Assembly (NCBI GenBank): GCA_034440635.1
Contig: JAOTON010000972.1
Location: 620,001 to 684,000 of the forward strand
Direction of reading: 5' to 3'
DNA length: 64,000 nucleotides
DNA from: Lepas anatifera
Lineage: Eukaryota; Arthropoda; Thecostraca; Lepadidae
The notes beneath the pieces were generated by a model. The model was not told the origin of the DNA. It ran no database searches and was given only the letters and a program-made list of their open reading frames with translations. Position 1 is the first letter of the stretch, and each line of letters begins with the position of its first letter. Below are positions 34,338 through 45,371 of the stretch, piece by piece. The position numbers were made by a program, and so were the translations under genes.

Positions 34338-34899
34338 TACAGTTTGAAGTGATATCTAGCATAGTGCTGCATAAATTGTCCTACTAAAATGTCCTTGGTA
34401 TTGCAGCCACATTAGATAGTAGGAGCCGTTTGATATTTCCCTTTGTTCAAATGGCATGCATGGTGCAAGGCATTGTCTCTATTCAGCCCATACATGAATT
34501 ATGCATACTTCGTAGCTTCCCTGCCCTGGGAAATAGCGATCGGGCGCCGTCTCAGCTGTCGGCAAAGCCTCCGTGGTGACTGGCATTCAATTTACAGCAG
34601 CACATCTTCGCAGCCACACAATAACTGAGGCGTTCATTGAATGCGACCGATTACACCCCGGCCGCTTCGGAAATCCATTAGCAAACTCAAGGACATAGAT
34701 TACCGACAGCCATTACAACACAGAACAGAGAGCTACATATCACTGTCTGAACTAACGATGTTTGTTTTGAACGCAGATAACAATCCAAGGGAGAAGCGAA
34801 GGAGGCGATCGCCCCCCCCCCTCCTCCTTAGGACTCAGAGGCCCCCTGGCGATTTCAGGCACTGAAGGCGCCCGAAATTGGGTACGTCTTGGGTTCGAA
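34338..34899. other. Unassigned sequence
   Basis: No recognisable feature; short open frames only. Confidence 0.3.
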
Positions 34900-35205
34900 C
34901 ATTAAACCAGGGGCGGACGCAGACCCGAGTTTTGGGAGGGGCCAAACCCAAGTCTGCCTCTCCTCCGGGGGGGGAGGGTGGGAGCGAATATTTTTTGCTC
35001 TACAGACCTAGTGTAAACACCTTGTGCTCACGCCTGTATAGCTCCTTCCGTGCGGGTGTTGTTTTGCCCTACAAACCTAGTGTAAACACCTTTTTTTCGA
35101 AAAATTTTCCGGCGTTTGGGGGAGCAAAAGATAGTTTGGCCCCCTCCAGCGCTTGGGGGGGCCAGGGCCGGAATGGCCCCCCCTGCGTCCGCCAATGCAT
35201 TAGAC
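34900..35205. mobile_element. hAT-type MITE, 290 bp
   Basis: The element is 34908-35197 with ends CAGGGGCGGACGCAG and CTGCGTCCGCCAATG. Flanks CATTAAAC (34900-34907) and CATTAGAC (35198-35205) match at seven of eight positions, as for a hAT 8-bp duplication. It sits exactly at the left terminus of the V element beginning at 35200. Confidence 0.75.
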
Positions 35206-37178
35206 GCTCATTGACGGGGGTACCCGCCCCCTCGTTTTTTTGTAGATATAATAAATACGGCGGCGCGTAATGCCACTGTACCTAATATACCTTTTCTCTG
35301 ATCATTCTTACAACTTTAGGCAAAATTTTATGGTTCAGTCATCTCAGGTCAGGTCAGGTCAGCAGTGTAGGTCAAGTGACCTTACCCAAAAAGTTTAACC
35401 TTCGCCCGGGTTGGGGGTCTTTTAGACCCCTCGGGTTTTTCCGAAGCGACCAAAAAACGGCGGCGCGCAGCGCCGCCAAACTTTTCTAGCTGTTCCTTCA
35501 TCATTTTTACATCTTTGCTGAAAATTTTGGCTCAAGGGCATATAAGGTCAGGTCACCAGGCCCGGTGAAGTGACCTCACCTCAAAGAATACTTAGGACCG
35601 CATAACTAAAGAAGGGTTAATCGATCAAGTTCGATCAAGTTGAAACTCATACCACATATTGGGCCCACCAGGAGCTACAACATTTGTTCCGGGATTTTTT
35701 TTATTGGTGACCTAAGGTCATGTGCAGGCATGACCTCCCCATTATCAATACATGGGGAAAATCACGAAATGAGCTTTTCTCAGTAAGTATGGATGGGATC
35801 AATTCAAACATCGGTTGCGACTTGCTCTTAGCCCGTTTCTGAAGCTGATGCCAATTTTTGACTTGTGACCTTTAAAAGGTCACCTTAGGTCAAATAAACA
35901 TTTTTGGTGTTTTTTCTATAAATTTTGAATAAAATAAGATAGAGCTTTTATTTTGTCACCAAAGTGTTTGTATAGTCACTGGAAGTCAAATGATATACAT
36001 CTGACTATACCAGGTCAAGTTGGGTCAGGCCGTTGACCTGGGTCGGTCAATTCTTAAATTTGACCTGGCTGAATCTCTATATCATTTGATTTGTATTGAC
36101 GAGAGGATTGCAATGGTGCATAAACTATGGCTGTATCTTGTTTGGTTTGGAGGCTCTTAGCGAAAAGTAAATGCCCTTATGCTGGGTGGCTATGGATATT
36201 CCCAAGAATATGCCCAATATTTAGTGACCTGTAGCTCCTAGGCTTTGACCTGACACGAAATGAATTGCACTGTAATGAGCGCATCTCAGAGCTTTCGAAT
36301 GGTGTTAAAAATGTTTCTAGCTATCACAGTCCTGAGATATATGGGTTTTCTTAGTACACCTCTACTAGCGTTTTGACCTATTTTGACCTCTGGCGACCTT
36401 GATATTGACCTGACAAGAAAATGACCGAGTATTTTCGATATTTTTCAAGGCTTTCGTTGTCGTTTTGGTTTTTCTAGCTGTCTTAGTTTTTGAGATAGTG
36501 GGGTCTTTTGCCCCCCCGGCGAAGGTGGCTCTACCGCCCCGAGGGTTAAGATAGAATAAGTCACAACAGGGTGAGCGTATCCGATTGAAGCCCATATCAC
36601 ATATTTGACCCACCGATTTCTACCAAATATATTCCAATATTTTTTATATCGATGGCCTAAGGTAAGGTACGAACCATGACCTCTCCATTTGAAATACATG
36701 GGGACAGTGGTTTAAAACTAAAAAACTTAGTAATGAATGGTGGTAGAGAGCATTTATGTTAACGGAATTAGGCTTGCCTTATCCTTCCGGTTCTAATGAT
36801 ATGCATTTTAACCTAATTTGGCCTTGACCTGATCTGAGGTCAGGTAAAATCCTATATTGGACCCGATTTGACCTAGGAAGGCCATATTATATATCATTCG
36901 AATCGGGTTGCTGCGAGGATTCCCTAAATTGGTTTGTTCTATCTTTACCAGTTCAAATGTAATTACTGAAAATCTTTATCTACATGTTATCCCTATGGTG
37001 GCCCTTGACCTCTAGTGATCTTAAATGTGACCTGACAAAAATGGTACGAATATTTTCTATAGATAATTGGATGGTCTATCCAGCGCCATTTACCGTTTTT
37101 TGCTATCTAGCGTGGTGTTCGAGATCTTTGGGGTACCCACCCCCGTCATTGCGAAAATGACTCAGATGCGCGTGTTAA
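35200..37178 (-). mobile_element. V-family TTAA element, outer copy with X4 inside
   Basis: Left terminus TTAG (35200-35203) then ACGCTCATTGACGGGGGTAC; right terminus AAAATGACTCAGATGCGCGTG and TTAA (37175-37178). The left part (to 35398) and right part (from 36546) join in order when the 1155-bp X4 is removed, and the joined text parallels X4 itself (GGTCAAGTGACC ... ATCACATATTTGACCCACC). Net length is about 830 bp. Termini share the TGACGGGGGT block. Confidence 0.7.
35395..36549 (-). mobile_element. X-family TTAA element, copy X4, 1155 bp, nested in V
   Basis: TTAA at 35395-35398 followed by CCTTCGCCCGGG and a GGGGGTCTTTTAGACCCC hairpin; the other end reads CCCCCCGGCGAAGGTGGC, CCGCCCCGAGGG and TTAA (36546-36549). 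Orientation is reversed relative to X1. Both ends show the doubled subterminal motif seen across the group. Body is rich in GGTCA, no ORF. Confidence 0.8.
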
Positions 37179-39196
37179 TCTTGCCTCTGGAGTTGAGCGG
37201 GGTTTTTTAACATCCCCAGCCCCTCGAGTAGTTTTCAGGTGGCAGCAGAAAACGGCGGCGGGAAGCGGGGCCGTACCTGCACATCTCATCCTTCATCAAC
37301 TCCGCAAATTTCAATTCCGAAAAAATTCAAGTTTGGGTCAACTCAAGTCATGTCAACGGGCCAGGTCAAGTGAACTCAACTCCAAAAATGTTTCAAGTAA
37401 CACCAGCGAAATTATGTTTAATCTGTTGGTCTGGTTTTCATATCACACAATGGGCCGACCGAGTACCAAAATTTGTGGTAACTTAATTTTATATACCTAT
37501 CCACGACCGAGGGTAAGGTACATGGTGCATTTTCAATTGAGGACCTCTCAATTAGAAATGCATGGGGAAAACGGGAATTGACGGAAATGGCCTTTTTCTG
37601 TAGATGCAGCATAGAATAACTTCCTTTTCTCTGGGCCGTGGTACCTTAGGCCAGCCTCCGGGGCTCTGAGAGGTTACCTTGGACTACTTCAACCGCGCTC
37701 CACCGGGGGTCTCCGGCGCCACCTTCGCCCCACCGGGGTCATCAATACCCCCCCTTCTAACCCTGAAAATATGGAGGTTAACGCAAATCTGCAAAGTGCA
37801 TTGGGAAGTTTGTGTGAATTCAATATAGTTTTACTTCACATGTTTAAGCGCTCAGGTCAATAGTTTGACCTCCAGAGGGCAAAATGGGTCCCGATAGTGT
37901 ATTTCCACTAAAATATGGCAGTGCTAGAAACCTTGGTATAGCTCTCATGCCATTAGGAGGTTCGGCAAAGTACATTTGACAGGAAAATCCCACGGCTTTC
38001 TATGGAATATAATTACCTCCTGCCAGTGGTTTGACCGCCAGAGAGCACCGCTTGACCTAACATGACCTAAGAACACAGAAGGCTAGAAAGTGACCTTGCT
38101 GTATATAAAAAACCAAAGACGAGGTATACAGGATGACGTTTAATTTAGTGTTCTAGCTTGATTAGGTCAAAAGTTATCATCGAAATACTGTTTGTGACCC
38201 CTGGTCACCTGTGGTGACCTCAGATAGGTCAAAGAGAAAATATCGCCCCTGGAATCGGTTAAGGCGTGGCCAAGAATATTTTTCTAAGAAATCTGAACAT
38301 TTGCAATCATTTTTGTGGCTTTTACATCGTAAGAGAGCTTTGCCCCATGATTTTTCTATGGGAGAGGTCACCTCGTGAACTGACCTCAGGTCACCAAATC
38401 TAGAAATCCCAGATTAAATTTTTTAGACTCTGAAGTGGTCAAGTGTAGAAAGTTTGAAATCGATCTACTTAAAATGTAGCTATGGTAGAGCTCCAAAGTT
38501 GAAGTGAAGTGATTTTGTTTGACCTAGCCTGGTTATCTGATATAGTGTGGCCCGGTGTAAAAAATGTCAAGGATGTTGGGAAAATGATGGTGCTTGGGGA
38601 AGACCTCTCAACCATGGTGCTGCGGCGTGTTGTTTTTCTGTTATTCTCAAGAAAACCTGAGGGACCATCGATGCCCCCGGTGGGGCGAGGGTTAAGCAGG
38701 TTTTCAAACTGGGTCAATAACTTTGCAGAAAATGATGAAAGAGCTTTCATTTTGATATAATACCATTACCTTTGGACTATCATTTTGCGTCGATCAATGT
38801 GTACATGTACCATATTAGGTCAGATGGTGACCCTAACTGACGTTAAGTCAATTAGTTTGTTTCATACTTTGACCTAGTATGGTCATATCATGCATCATTC
38901 CCAATTTAGCCGTAACGAGAAAAAGTGAATGACGACAAACTTAACCCAGTCCGATGTTAGAGGCAAAACCCATTATCTGACCTTTTACAACTTTTTGACC
39001 CGCCACGACCTCAATATTGACCTGAGCCAAAAAGTAACCGATATAGTTTCTTTGCTATTTATTATACGTCACCTAGCACCTTTCGCGTTTCTTACTATCC
39101 CGCTTAGGAGCTGAGAGCGACGGGTGTTTGAAACGCTTCTCCCCTCTCCTCTGCGGAGGCGAAGGTGGCACGGAGGTCCATTGTGACGGGTGCTAA
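37175..39196 (-). mobile_element. X-like TTAA element, copy X5, interrupted by Y2
   Basis: Starts at the TTAA that ends the outer V (37175-37178) with TCTTGCCTCTGGAGTTGAGC and ends near 39193-39196 (CTAA) preceded by GCGGAGGCGAAGGTGGCACG. The halves before about 37688 and after 38695 correspond to successive parts of X4 in the same orientation. Ends are decayed, so boundaries are less certain than for X4. Confidence 0.6.
37688..38695 (+). mobile_element. Y-family TTAA element, copy Y2, nested in X5
   Basis: Collinear with Y1 from CGCTCCACCGGGGGTC to GTGGGGCGAGGG and TTAA (38692-38695). The left TTAA has decayed to TTCAA. It carries the same TGACCT-rich body, e.g. GACCTCAGATAGGTCAAAGA near 38217. 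Confidence 0.75.
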
Positions 39197-40531
39197 ATGT
39201 TATACCTAAACGCAAATGATAAGCCGTCTGAAGCTAGTTTGTTCCACCGTGAGCCCCCCCCCTGATATTGAGTAAGCTGTTCCTGGCATGCTATTGGACG
39301 CGCCACTTCATTGTGGACCGCTCTAATCAAATTTTCGGCCGCCCTCTTTTTTGTGGTTGTGCGCCCCGATTTTACCCTTGGTCACCCCTTTTCAGGCCCA
39401 GGCGCCCCACTGCAATAGCGATTGCTTTAATTCACCTTTGGCTGACCTCTAAAGCATGATTACACCTCCAGTGCTCTGCACAGCACCATAGACCACCCTC
39501 ATGCAACTTTTACTTTCCTGTTCTGCATGACAACGCGCCCCTTCTCCAACATTGGCCATTTTTGCTGCCTTGAGACGCCCCACTCCAACGTAGATCGCAC
39601 TCATTCAGCTCTGGCCACCCTGTACTTTGTGGTTGGGCACCTGTTTTTCACGATTCGCCTCCTTTTTCCAGGCCCAAAATTAGAAAACAGATTGTTTTGT
39701 AAAGAAGGTAGGTGAGTCACATGCTTTTGAAACGGAAATACCATACCGCCTGGATCCATACCTGTAAAGAACACATGCTTATGGTTGTTAAGGCCCGGCG
39801 GCGTTCCCTGAACAAGGAGCAAGCTGGCTCCCGAGAAACCCTTCCAACAGGGAAAGAGTTGGTGACGCCATATGACCCTGGCAGTTGGTGCGTCGATAAG
39901 CCCCAAACACTATTTGGTTGTCTTACTCCAGGTTTTTAGTTGTGAAAATCAGTAGCATTAGCAACAATTTCTCGCATGGACGTCATTTGAAGGCAAAAAA
40001 CTAGCATGAAGACGAAATGTTATGAATAATCTTCGCATTGCAATAGCGATGTGGGATGAGGCAATGCGCAGGAAGGAACATATTCTGCCAGGCAGGTAAG
40101 TTCGGTATCTATGGTTCGGTCTTAGAAATGTGGCTACGTTGGATATGTTGACTCCGACGAACTCATTTTGCCGTGTTTATTCTTTCAAAAGCCTTTGGAA
40201 AACATGAGTATTCATGCTGTGAATGAATGCCCAATCTACGAGACAAATCCTAAAAGGAAATATGGCTTCGTTGTGCAATGCCAGACTGCTGTGGTTTTAG
40301 GGACAATATTTATCGGAAATAATCAATAAGGCCTTATTTCTGCTGCAAAATGGCCTAATAACTAATCATATTCAATTTTCCTCCCTTAGAGACAAAACTG
40401 TATCCAATGCGCATGACGTCAAATCGGCGTAACATCTGGTAATACTTTGGCTCACATTGAACCTCTCTGGCGTTGCACAAGAAGTACTTGTCCGTGCAGC
40501 GGACCTGAGCATTACAGTCACGATCCCGCGT
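39197..40531. other. Unassigned; weak ~275-bp duplicated segment
   Basis: At about 39300-39700 there are two loosely similar segments (TTTGTGGTTGTGCGCCCC and TTTGTGGTTGGGCACCTG, about 275 bp apart). Nothing else is recognised. Confidence 0.3.
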
Positions 40532-40980
40532 TTAAAGGGAATGTGGCACCTTGGTCGAATCCTGGAATTTAGTGTAATTAGGCGTACTTTTAGTAAAAAA
40601 TAATGAAACCACTCATGATTTCTCTGAAAATGTACAATAAGCTCAATATTTGGTTTTTAAAAAATACTGCTCTAGAAAAAGAAATAAATATCAGACTGTG
40701 GATGATGTCACGATCTGGCAACCACTACCATACTTGAAACGCTTCAAGGGCTTCGATTGGCTGATGCTCATCGTGACGTCAGCATATGTCGTCACACCAG
40801 TAGCTCAAAATGGCCGCCGGCGACGGGGGCTGAGGGGGCTGGTGTCAGGTAGATTTTAGCTTTTTCTACGGAAATATCGAGTTACAAGTCAAATGAAATA
40901 TGGAGTACCGGGTTTTCCGACCTGCTTTACAAGTTGGCTATCTCAGTTAAAATCACGTTGTGAAGGTGCCACTTCTTTAA
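40532..40980 (-). mobile_element. M-family TTAA MITE, copy M4
   Basis: TTAA (40532-40535), AGGGAATGTGGCACC at the left; GGTGCCACTTCT and TTAA (40977-40980) at the right, with a 3-bp loss in the right end. Orientation reverse to M2. Contains GTGACGTCAGC. Confidence 0.85.
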
Positions 40981-41019
40981 CACATTCCGCCTGACCACCG
41001 CGGTGGTCCCCCGGTACAC

Positions 41020-41353
41020 CTGGGGAAGAAGGGGTCGGTAGGCGTCGGTGAACTTTACCTTTTACAATACATCTGCGAATACATCGAAATACAATTTCGT
41101 ATTCATGGTTTCTTGGTATCCTTAAACAGACGGCTATATCAGTTCAAATCTCATTAATCCCTGTTTGAAAGCCCTCCAAGTGACTCCAATTAGCAACAGG
41201 AGGGGTTCGTTAGGCGGTGAATTTCTTACCTTTTTTCGCCGCAAGCGTCAAGTTCAGGGCAAATTAAATTTGGATCCAGTGGTTTCTCGGCATGCTCTGT
41301 CACATGGCTACCTCAGCTCAAACCCCACTATGAAGGTGCCGCATTCCCTTTAA
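41020..41353 (-). mobile_element. Diverged M-like end sequences (two tandem partial copies)
   Basis: 41195-41353 resembles the right third of M elements, ending GGTGCCGCATTCCCT and TTAA (41350-41353). 41020-41180 is a further diverged version of the same segment (GTCGGTGAACTTTACCTTTT against GGCGGTGAATTTCTTACCTT). Probably partial duplications. Confidence 0.5.
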
Positions 41354-41741
41354 TGGTAACCTTTTTTAGCTAAAAACGCTTTGTTTGCTTTCGTATTCAG
41401 TTTTGGCGCAAATAACACTAGTTCAGTCTGGTACAAAAAATTGCCAACTCATGCGCTGATTCATGAGCTCACGCTAATTTGGGGACTTGTTTCTACTAAC
41501 AGAGGAAAATCCCATGAATTGAAATGCTTATTAGCCATTTCACAGCAAAAACGAGATCACATCCATCATTTTCAGCCTAGATTGCCCCTTAAACCACCGC
41601 AGTCTGGAATTCCACCAAGGTGTCACATTCCCTTCAAGGAAGGGTTTACTTCTACATTTATCACCGATTATAGGTTGCCATGCCAGAGACTGTACATTGT
41701 ACAGCTCGTTTACTTGAAAAATCTGTCGGGGGCCCAGTGAT
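41354..41741. other. Mostly unassigned; one M-like terminus near 41635
   Basis: CCACCAAGGTGTCACATTCC ending near 41635 resembles the M terminus in M2 orientation. The rest is not recognised. Confidence 0.35.
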
Positions 41742-42195
41742 TTAAGACGCACCCCGCCGGGGGTGAAATTCGCCCCCTACTGGTTTTCCCCAGATAGCGC
41801 AAAAACGAAGAGACGCAGAACAACGAAGCTTAGACCACCTTATCCCTGATCAATCTTACGCCTCTGACCAAATTTTTAGGTCAGGTCATGTCAGGTCAAG
41901 GAGCTATTCAAGGACAAGCGACCCGACCTCAAAACCTAAAATCACGAGTTTGAAGCGGCAGCTAAGGAACAGCAGCCAACCCATCAGTTTGAAACTTCCA
42001 CAATATGATGAGGTCATTAGGGTTTCTACAAACCTGCTCTCTCGGAATTTTGATATTGTTGACCTAAGGGTGGGACCAATTTTTTGGTCACCTCATTTTA
42101 AGCCTATGGTGAAAAATAGAGCTTGTTTTTAGTAAATTCTAGATAGATAAAGCTGCAAGTCTTCAAAACGTGTATTCTTGCTAATATCTTGCACA

Positions 42196-43205
42196 TTATC
42201 ACGCGCACCGCTGGGGTCCCTGACATGACGCGCCCCTTGGGGGGCGTATTTCGCCCCCTCCGTATCTCATTTCCCAGGAAAGCTAAAGAGAAAAATTAAG
42301 GACGGCTTTTGAAAGTTCTTCACGAGACGAAGAGAAATTATAGGAAGTATTCTTATGTCAGGTCCATATTGAGGTCAGCATAGGTCAAAGAAGGTTCCAT
42401 AGGCTTACAGCAGGGCAGTGTACGTTTCCCCCTCTATATTTTTACTCAGGGGAGCTATAGCAAATATTTATGCATCATTGGATTCCTTTCATCGTGGCAA
42501 ATCGAATGATGTATAATATGATCTTCTTAGATCAAATGGTGAACTGCCCTGACATCGAGCTTCGTCAAGGTCACAGGGTGACCTGGTATGGTCATGTTGC
42601 ATATCAATCGACTCCCCGTGACAATATAAGCACAATGCAAGCAAAATAGGAGCTTTATCTAAATTCAGCGAGAAGTTATTGGCAAAAAAAACACGGTATG
42701 CTCCTGTGGCCTGAAATGACCTTTGAGAGGTCAAAAACTCAACTTTATGGTTAAGATCGTGGAGAGAATACGTGGTTTGAGGATTTTCAGCTTTATCTAT
42801 TTACTGAAAAAGAGCCCTTTCTATTTTTTACCATAGACTTATAATTGGGTGACCAAAAGCATTCACCCCACCTTAGGTCAACAATATCAAATTCTTCCGA
42901 GATAACAGATTTGTAGACCCTAATGACCTCATCATATTGTGAAAGTTTTAAACTGATCGGTTGGCTGATGTTCCTTAGGCGCCGCTTATAACTCGTTATT
43001 TTAGGTTTTGAGGTCGGGTCGCTTGACCATGAATAACTCCTTGACCTGACGTGACCTGAACTGAAAAATTTGGTCAGAAGCGTAAAATTGATCAGGGATA
43101 AGGTACTGTGAAATTTGTTGTTCTGCGTACCTTCGTTTTTGCGTTATCTGGGGAAAACCAAGAGGGGGAGAATTTCGCCCCCACCCTCAGCGGAGCGCGT
43201 GTTAG
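42196..43205 (+). mobile_element. Z-family TTAA element, inner copy, ~1010 bp
   Basis: Left end TTAT (42196-42199) CACGCGCACCGCTGGGGTCC; right end CCCTCAGCGGAGCGCGTG TTAG (43202-43205). Both look like decayed TTAA duplications at the insertion point in the outer copy. Contains GATGTATAATATGATC and repeated GGTCA words shared with X copies. Confidence 0.8.
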
Positions 43206-43344
43206 GTTGAGTGTTTCACCACCTGACCTCTCAAAGGTCATGTCAGGTCAAAGGAACATACCGTGATTGTTTTGCCAATAACCTCTCACTGAATTAAGAT
43301 AAAGCTTCCATTTTGCTTGTATTGTACTTATATTGTCACGGGGA

Positions 43345-43422
43345 GTCGATTGATATATCAATCGACACCAATCAATCGATCAATCAATCGATCAATCGGT
43401 CATGTTGCATATATGCAACATG
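43345..43422. repeat. Palindromic expansion inside the outer Z
   Basis: CGATTGATATATCAATCG, tandem ATCA/ATCG units, and the perfect palindrome CATGTTGCATATATGCAACATG core at 43401-43422. The inner Z has only GATTGATATGCAACATG (reverse complement) at this place, so about 60 bp were gained. Confidence 0.75.
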
Positions 43423-44013
43423 AACATACCAGGTCACCCTGCGACCCTGACCTAGCTCGATGTCAGGGAATTTCGCCATTTGACATAGCAAGGTCATATT
43501 ATACATACTGCGATTTGCCACGATGAGAGAAATCCAATGATGCGTAAATATTTGCTCTAGCTCCACTGAGTAGAGCTTTAGAAGGGGAAACGTGCACTGC
43601 CTTTTCTGTAAGCCTGTGGATCCTCCTTTGACTATGCTGACTTCAATATTGACCTGGCATAAAAATACTTCATATAATTTCTCTTGGTCTTGTCAAAATC
43701 TTTCGAACACCATCCCTGGAAAAACTTTCCTGGGAAATGAGATACGGTGGGCGGGCGAAATACGCCCCCCCAGCGGGGCGCGTCATGCCACGGACCCCAG
43801 CGGGGCGCGTGTTAAGGGGGAAGACAAGAGCAGATCCATACTGTAAGTTGCGGCTGAGATGTAATTTAGCTTAAGCTTCTCGGCAGAATGCAAAGTGTAG
43901 AAATTAAGCAGGCAGCATATGCATTATGCATGCCGTGAAACTAGCTTAAAGTGAAAATTGCCTGGGCTTGAAGCCGATGACAGAAAACTGACATATGCCC
44001 CCGATGAAAATAA

Positions 44014-44357
44014 ATTTGTTGGGGTTTAACAAGGCACCGGCTGCTAAGGTTATGCGGCGTTACCAGCTCCCACCCTGTTGAGAGGTGTTTGGGAGATCAG
44101 GTCAACCTATTCATAGGCTAGGGTTTGGGTGGCGCAGTCGGTTACCGTACGGACTCGACTCGGCCTGACATTCTATCTGTGCAGGGTTTCGTGGGTTCGA
44201 GCCCACCCAGAGGCAGTATTCGGCGCCTCGCCCTAGCTCAAGCATAAGATCTCAACCTCGAAAATTATTATTATTTCAGAGGCTCTGCCGGGACTTGAAC
44301 CCGGGCCCTGTGGATCAGGAGACTTTAATGCTATCCACTGAATCACTCATCCCCGCC
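44014..44357 (-). mobile_element. tRNA-derived SINE, family S2, copy a, interrupted by S1
   Basis: On the minus strand the head at about 44357-44279 shows ATTCAGTGGATAGC and a B box GGGTTCAAGTCCC, and the tail reads CCTTGTTAAACCCCAACAAA (44015-44034). S1 (44118-44250) lies between head and tail; S2b has the corresponding text CTGTTGAGAGG...TTCAGAGG without S1. The GTTAAACCCCAACAA tail is of a type shared by many invertebrate SINEs with partner LINEs. Confidence 0.65.
44118..44250 (+). mobile_element. tRNA-derived SINE, family S1, second copy
   Basis: A box TGGCGCAGTCGGTTACCG, B box GTGGGTTCGAGCCCACCC, then CAGAGGCAG and the end GCGCCTCGCCCTAGCTCAAG. Homologous to 18825-18945. Inserted in S2 copy a. 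Confidence 0.8.
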
Positions 44358-44482
44358 CCGGATGAAATATGTTCTCCAAAAACAAAATATAAACTTCAGT
44401 AAAACCGTAAATTGCACCCGCCTAAGAATAATCACATATGACATGCGCCCACAATTTTTCTCCGTTCAACCCTTCAAGGTTA

Positions 44483-44516
44483 AATTTTGTGCCACATTTT
44501 GATGTGGCACAAAATT
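44483..44516. repeat. Perfect hairpin, 15-bp arms
   Basis: AATTTTGTGCCACAT (44483-44497) and its reverse complement (44502-44516) around TTTG. It lies next to the 26-bp tandem repeat. Confidence 0.8.
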
Positions 44517-44518
44517 CA

Positions 44519-44675
44519 ACAGAGCAACAGAGTGATTCACCAATGGAGTGGAACAGAGTAACTCACCAACGGAGTGCAACAGAGTAACTCGCCAACAGAG
44601 GGCAACAGAGTAACTCGCCAACGGAGTGCAACAGAGTAACTCGCCAACGGAGTGGAACAGAGTGATGCGCCACTC
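44519..44675. repeat. 26-bp tandem repeat, about six copies
   Basis: Unit CAACAGAGTAACTCGCCAACGGAGTG in two parts (CAACAGAGTAACTCGCCAAC + GGAGTG), with variants CACC and GAACAG. Confidence 0.85.
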
Positions 44676-44915
44676 TATTGCAGCGTCTGCGGTATTTGTT
44701 GAAAGGCCTTGTTGAGTACTACGGGTTGATATCCGAGTAAATAAGAGAAGGGCGAGACGAGTACAATGTCTCTATTGCTGTGGGGTGGAAGAGGGCGTGG
44801 TGTTAAGTGGTGGTAGATGCTTTTTTGCGGTTGGTGTCCGGTTTGGGTTTTGATTGGTTATTTCTATGGAGAGGTATCTGTATAATGAAGAAGACATTTT
44901 TCATGTATAGGAATG

Positions 44916-45371
44916 TTAAAGGGAATGTAGCACCTTCACAACGTGATTTTAACTGAGATAGCCAAGTTGTAAAGCAGGTCGGAGAACCCGGTACTCCATA
45001 TTTCATTTGTCTTGGAACTCGATATTTCCGTAGAAAAAAGCTAAAACCTACCTGACACCAGGCCCCCTCAGCCCCCGTCGCCGGCGGCCATTGTTGTGAG
45101 CTACTGGTGTGACGACATATGCTGACGTCACGATGAGCATCAACCAATCGAAGCCCTTGAAGCGTTTCAAGTATGATAGTGGTTGCCAGATCGTGACATC
45201 ATCCACAGTCTGATATTTATTTCTTTTTCTAGAGGAGTATTTTTAAAAACCAAACATTGAGCTTATTGTACATTTTCAGAGAAATCATGAGTGGTTTCAT
45301 TATTTTTTACTAAAAGTACGCCTAATTACACTAAATTTCAGGATTCGACCAAGGTGCCACATTCCCTTTAA
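44916..45371 (+). mobile_element. M-family TTAA MITE, copy M6
   Basis: TTAA (44916-44919), AGGGAATGTAGCACC at the left; GGTGCCACATTCCCT and TTAA (45368-45371) at the right. Same orientation as M2. The right TTAA is also the left TTAA of M7. Confidence 0.9.

Larger units (their letters stand above)
41742..43815 (-). mobile_element. Z-family TTAA element, outer copy, split by an inner Z
   Basis: TTAA at 41742-41745 followed by GACGCACCCCGCCGGGGG; other end CCCCAGCGGGGCGCGTCATG, then GACCCCAGCGGGGCGCGTG and TTAA (43812-43815), i.e. the terminal motif is present twice. Parts 41742-42195 and 43206-43815 are consecutive when compared with the reverse complement of the inner copy (42196-43205). Net length is about 1070 bp. 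No ORF. Confidence 0.8.

Noticed and set aside
39230..39720. Tandem repeat of ~275 bp
   Set aside because: Only patchy similarity between the two segments; not strong enough to annotate as a repeat family.
44803..45147. 114-codon minus-strand ORF
   Set aside because: It lies across the M6 MITE, which has no coding content in other copies; the frame is not conserved in M2 or M3.
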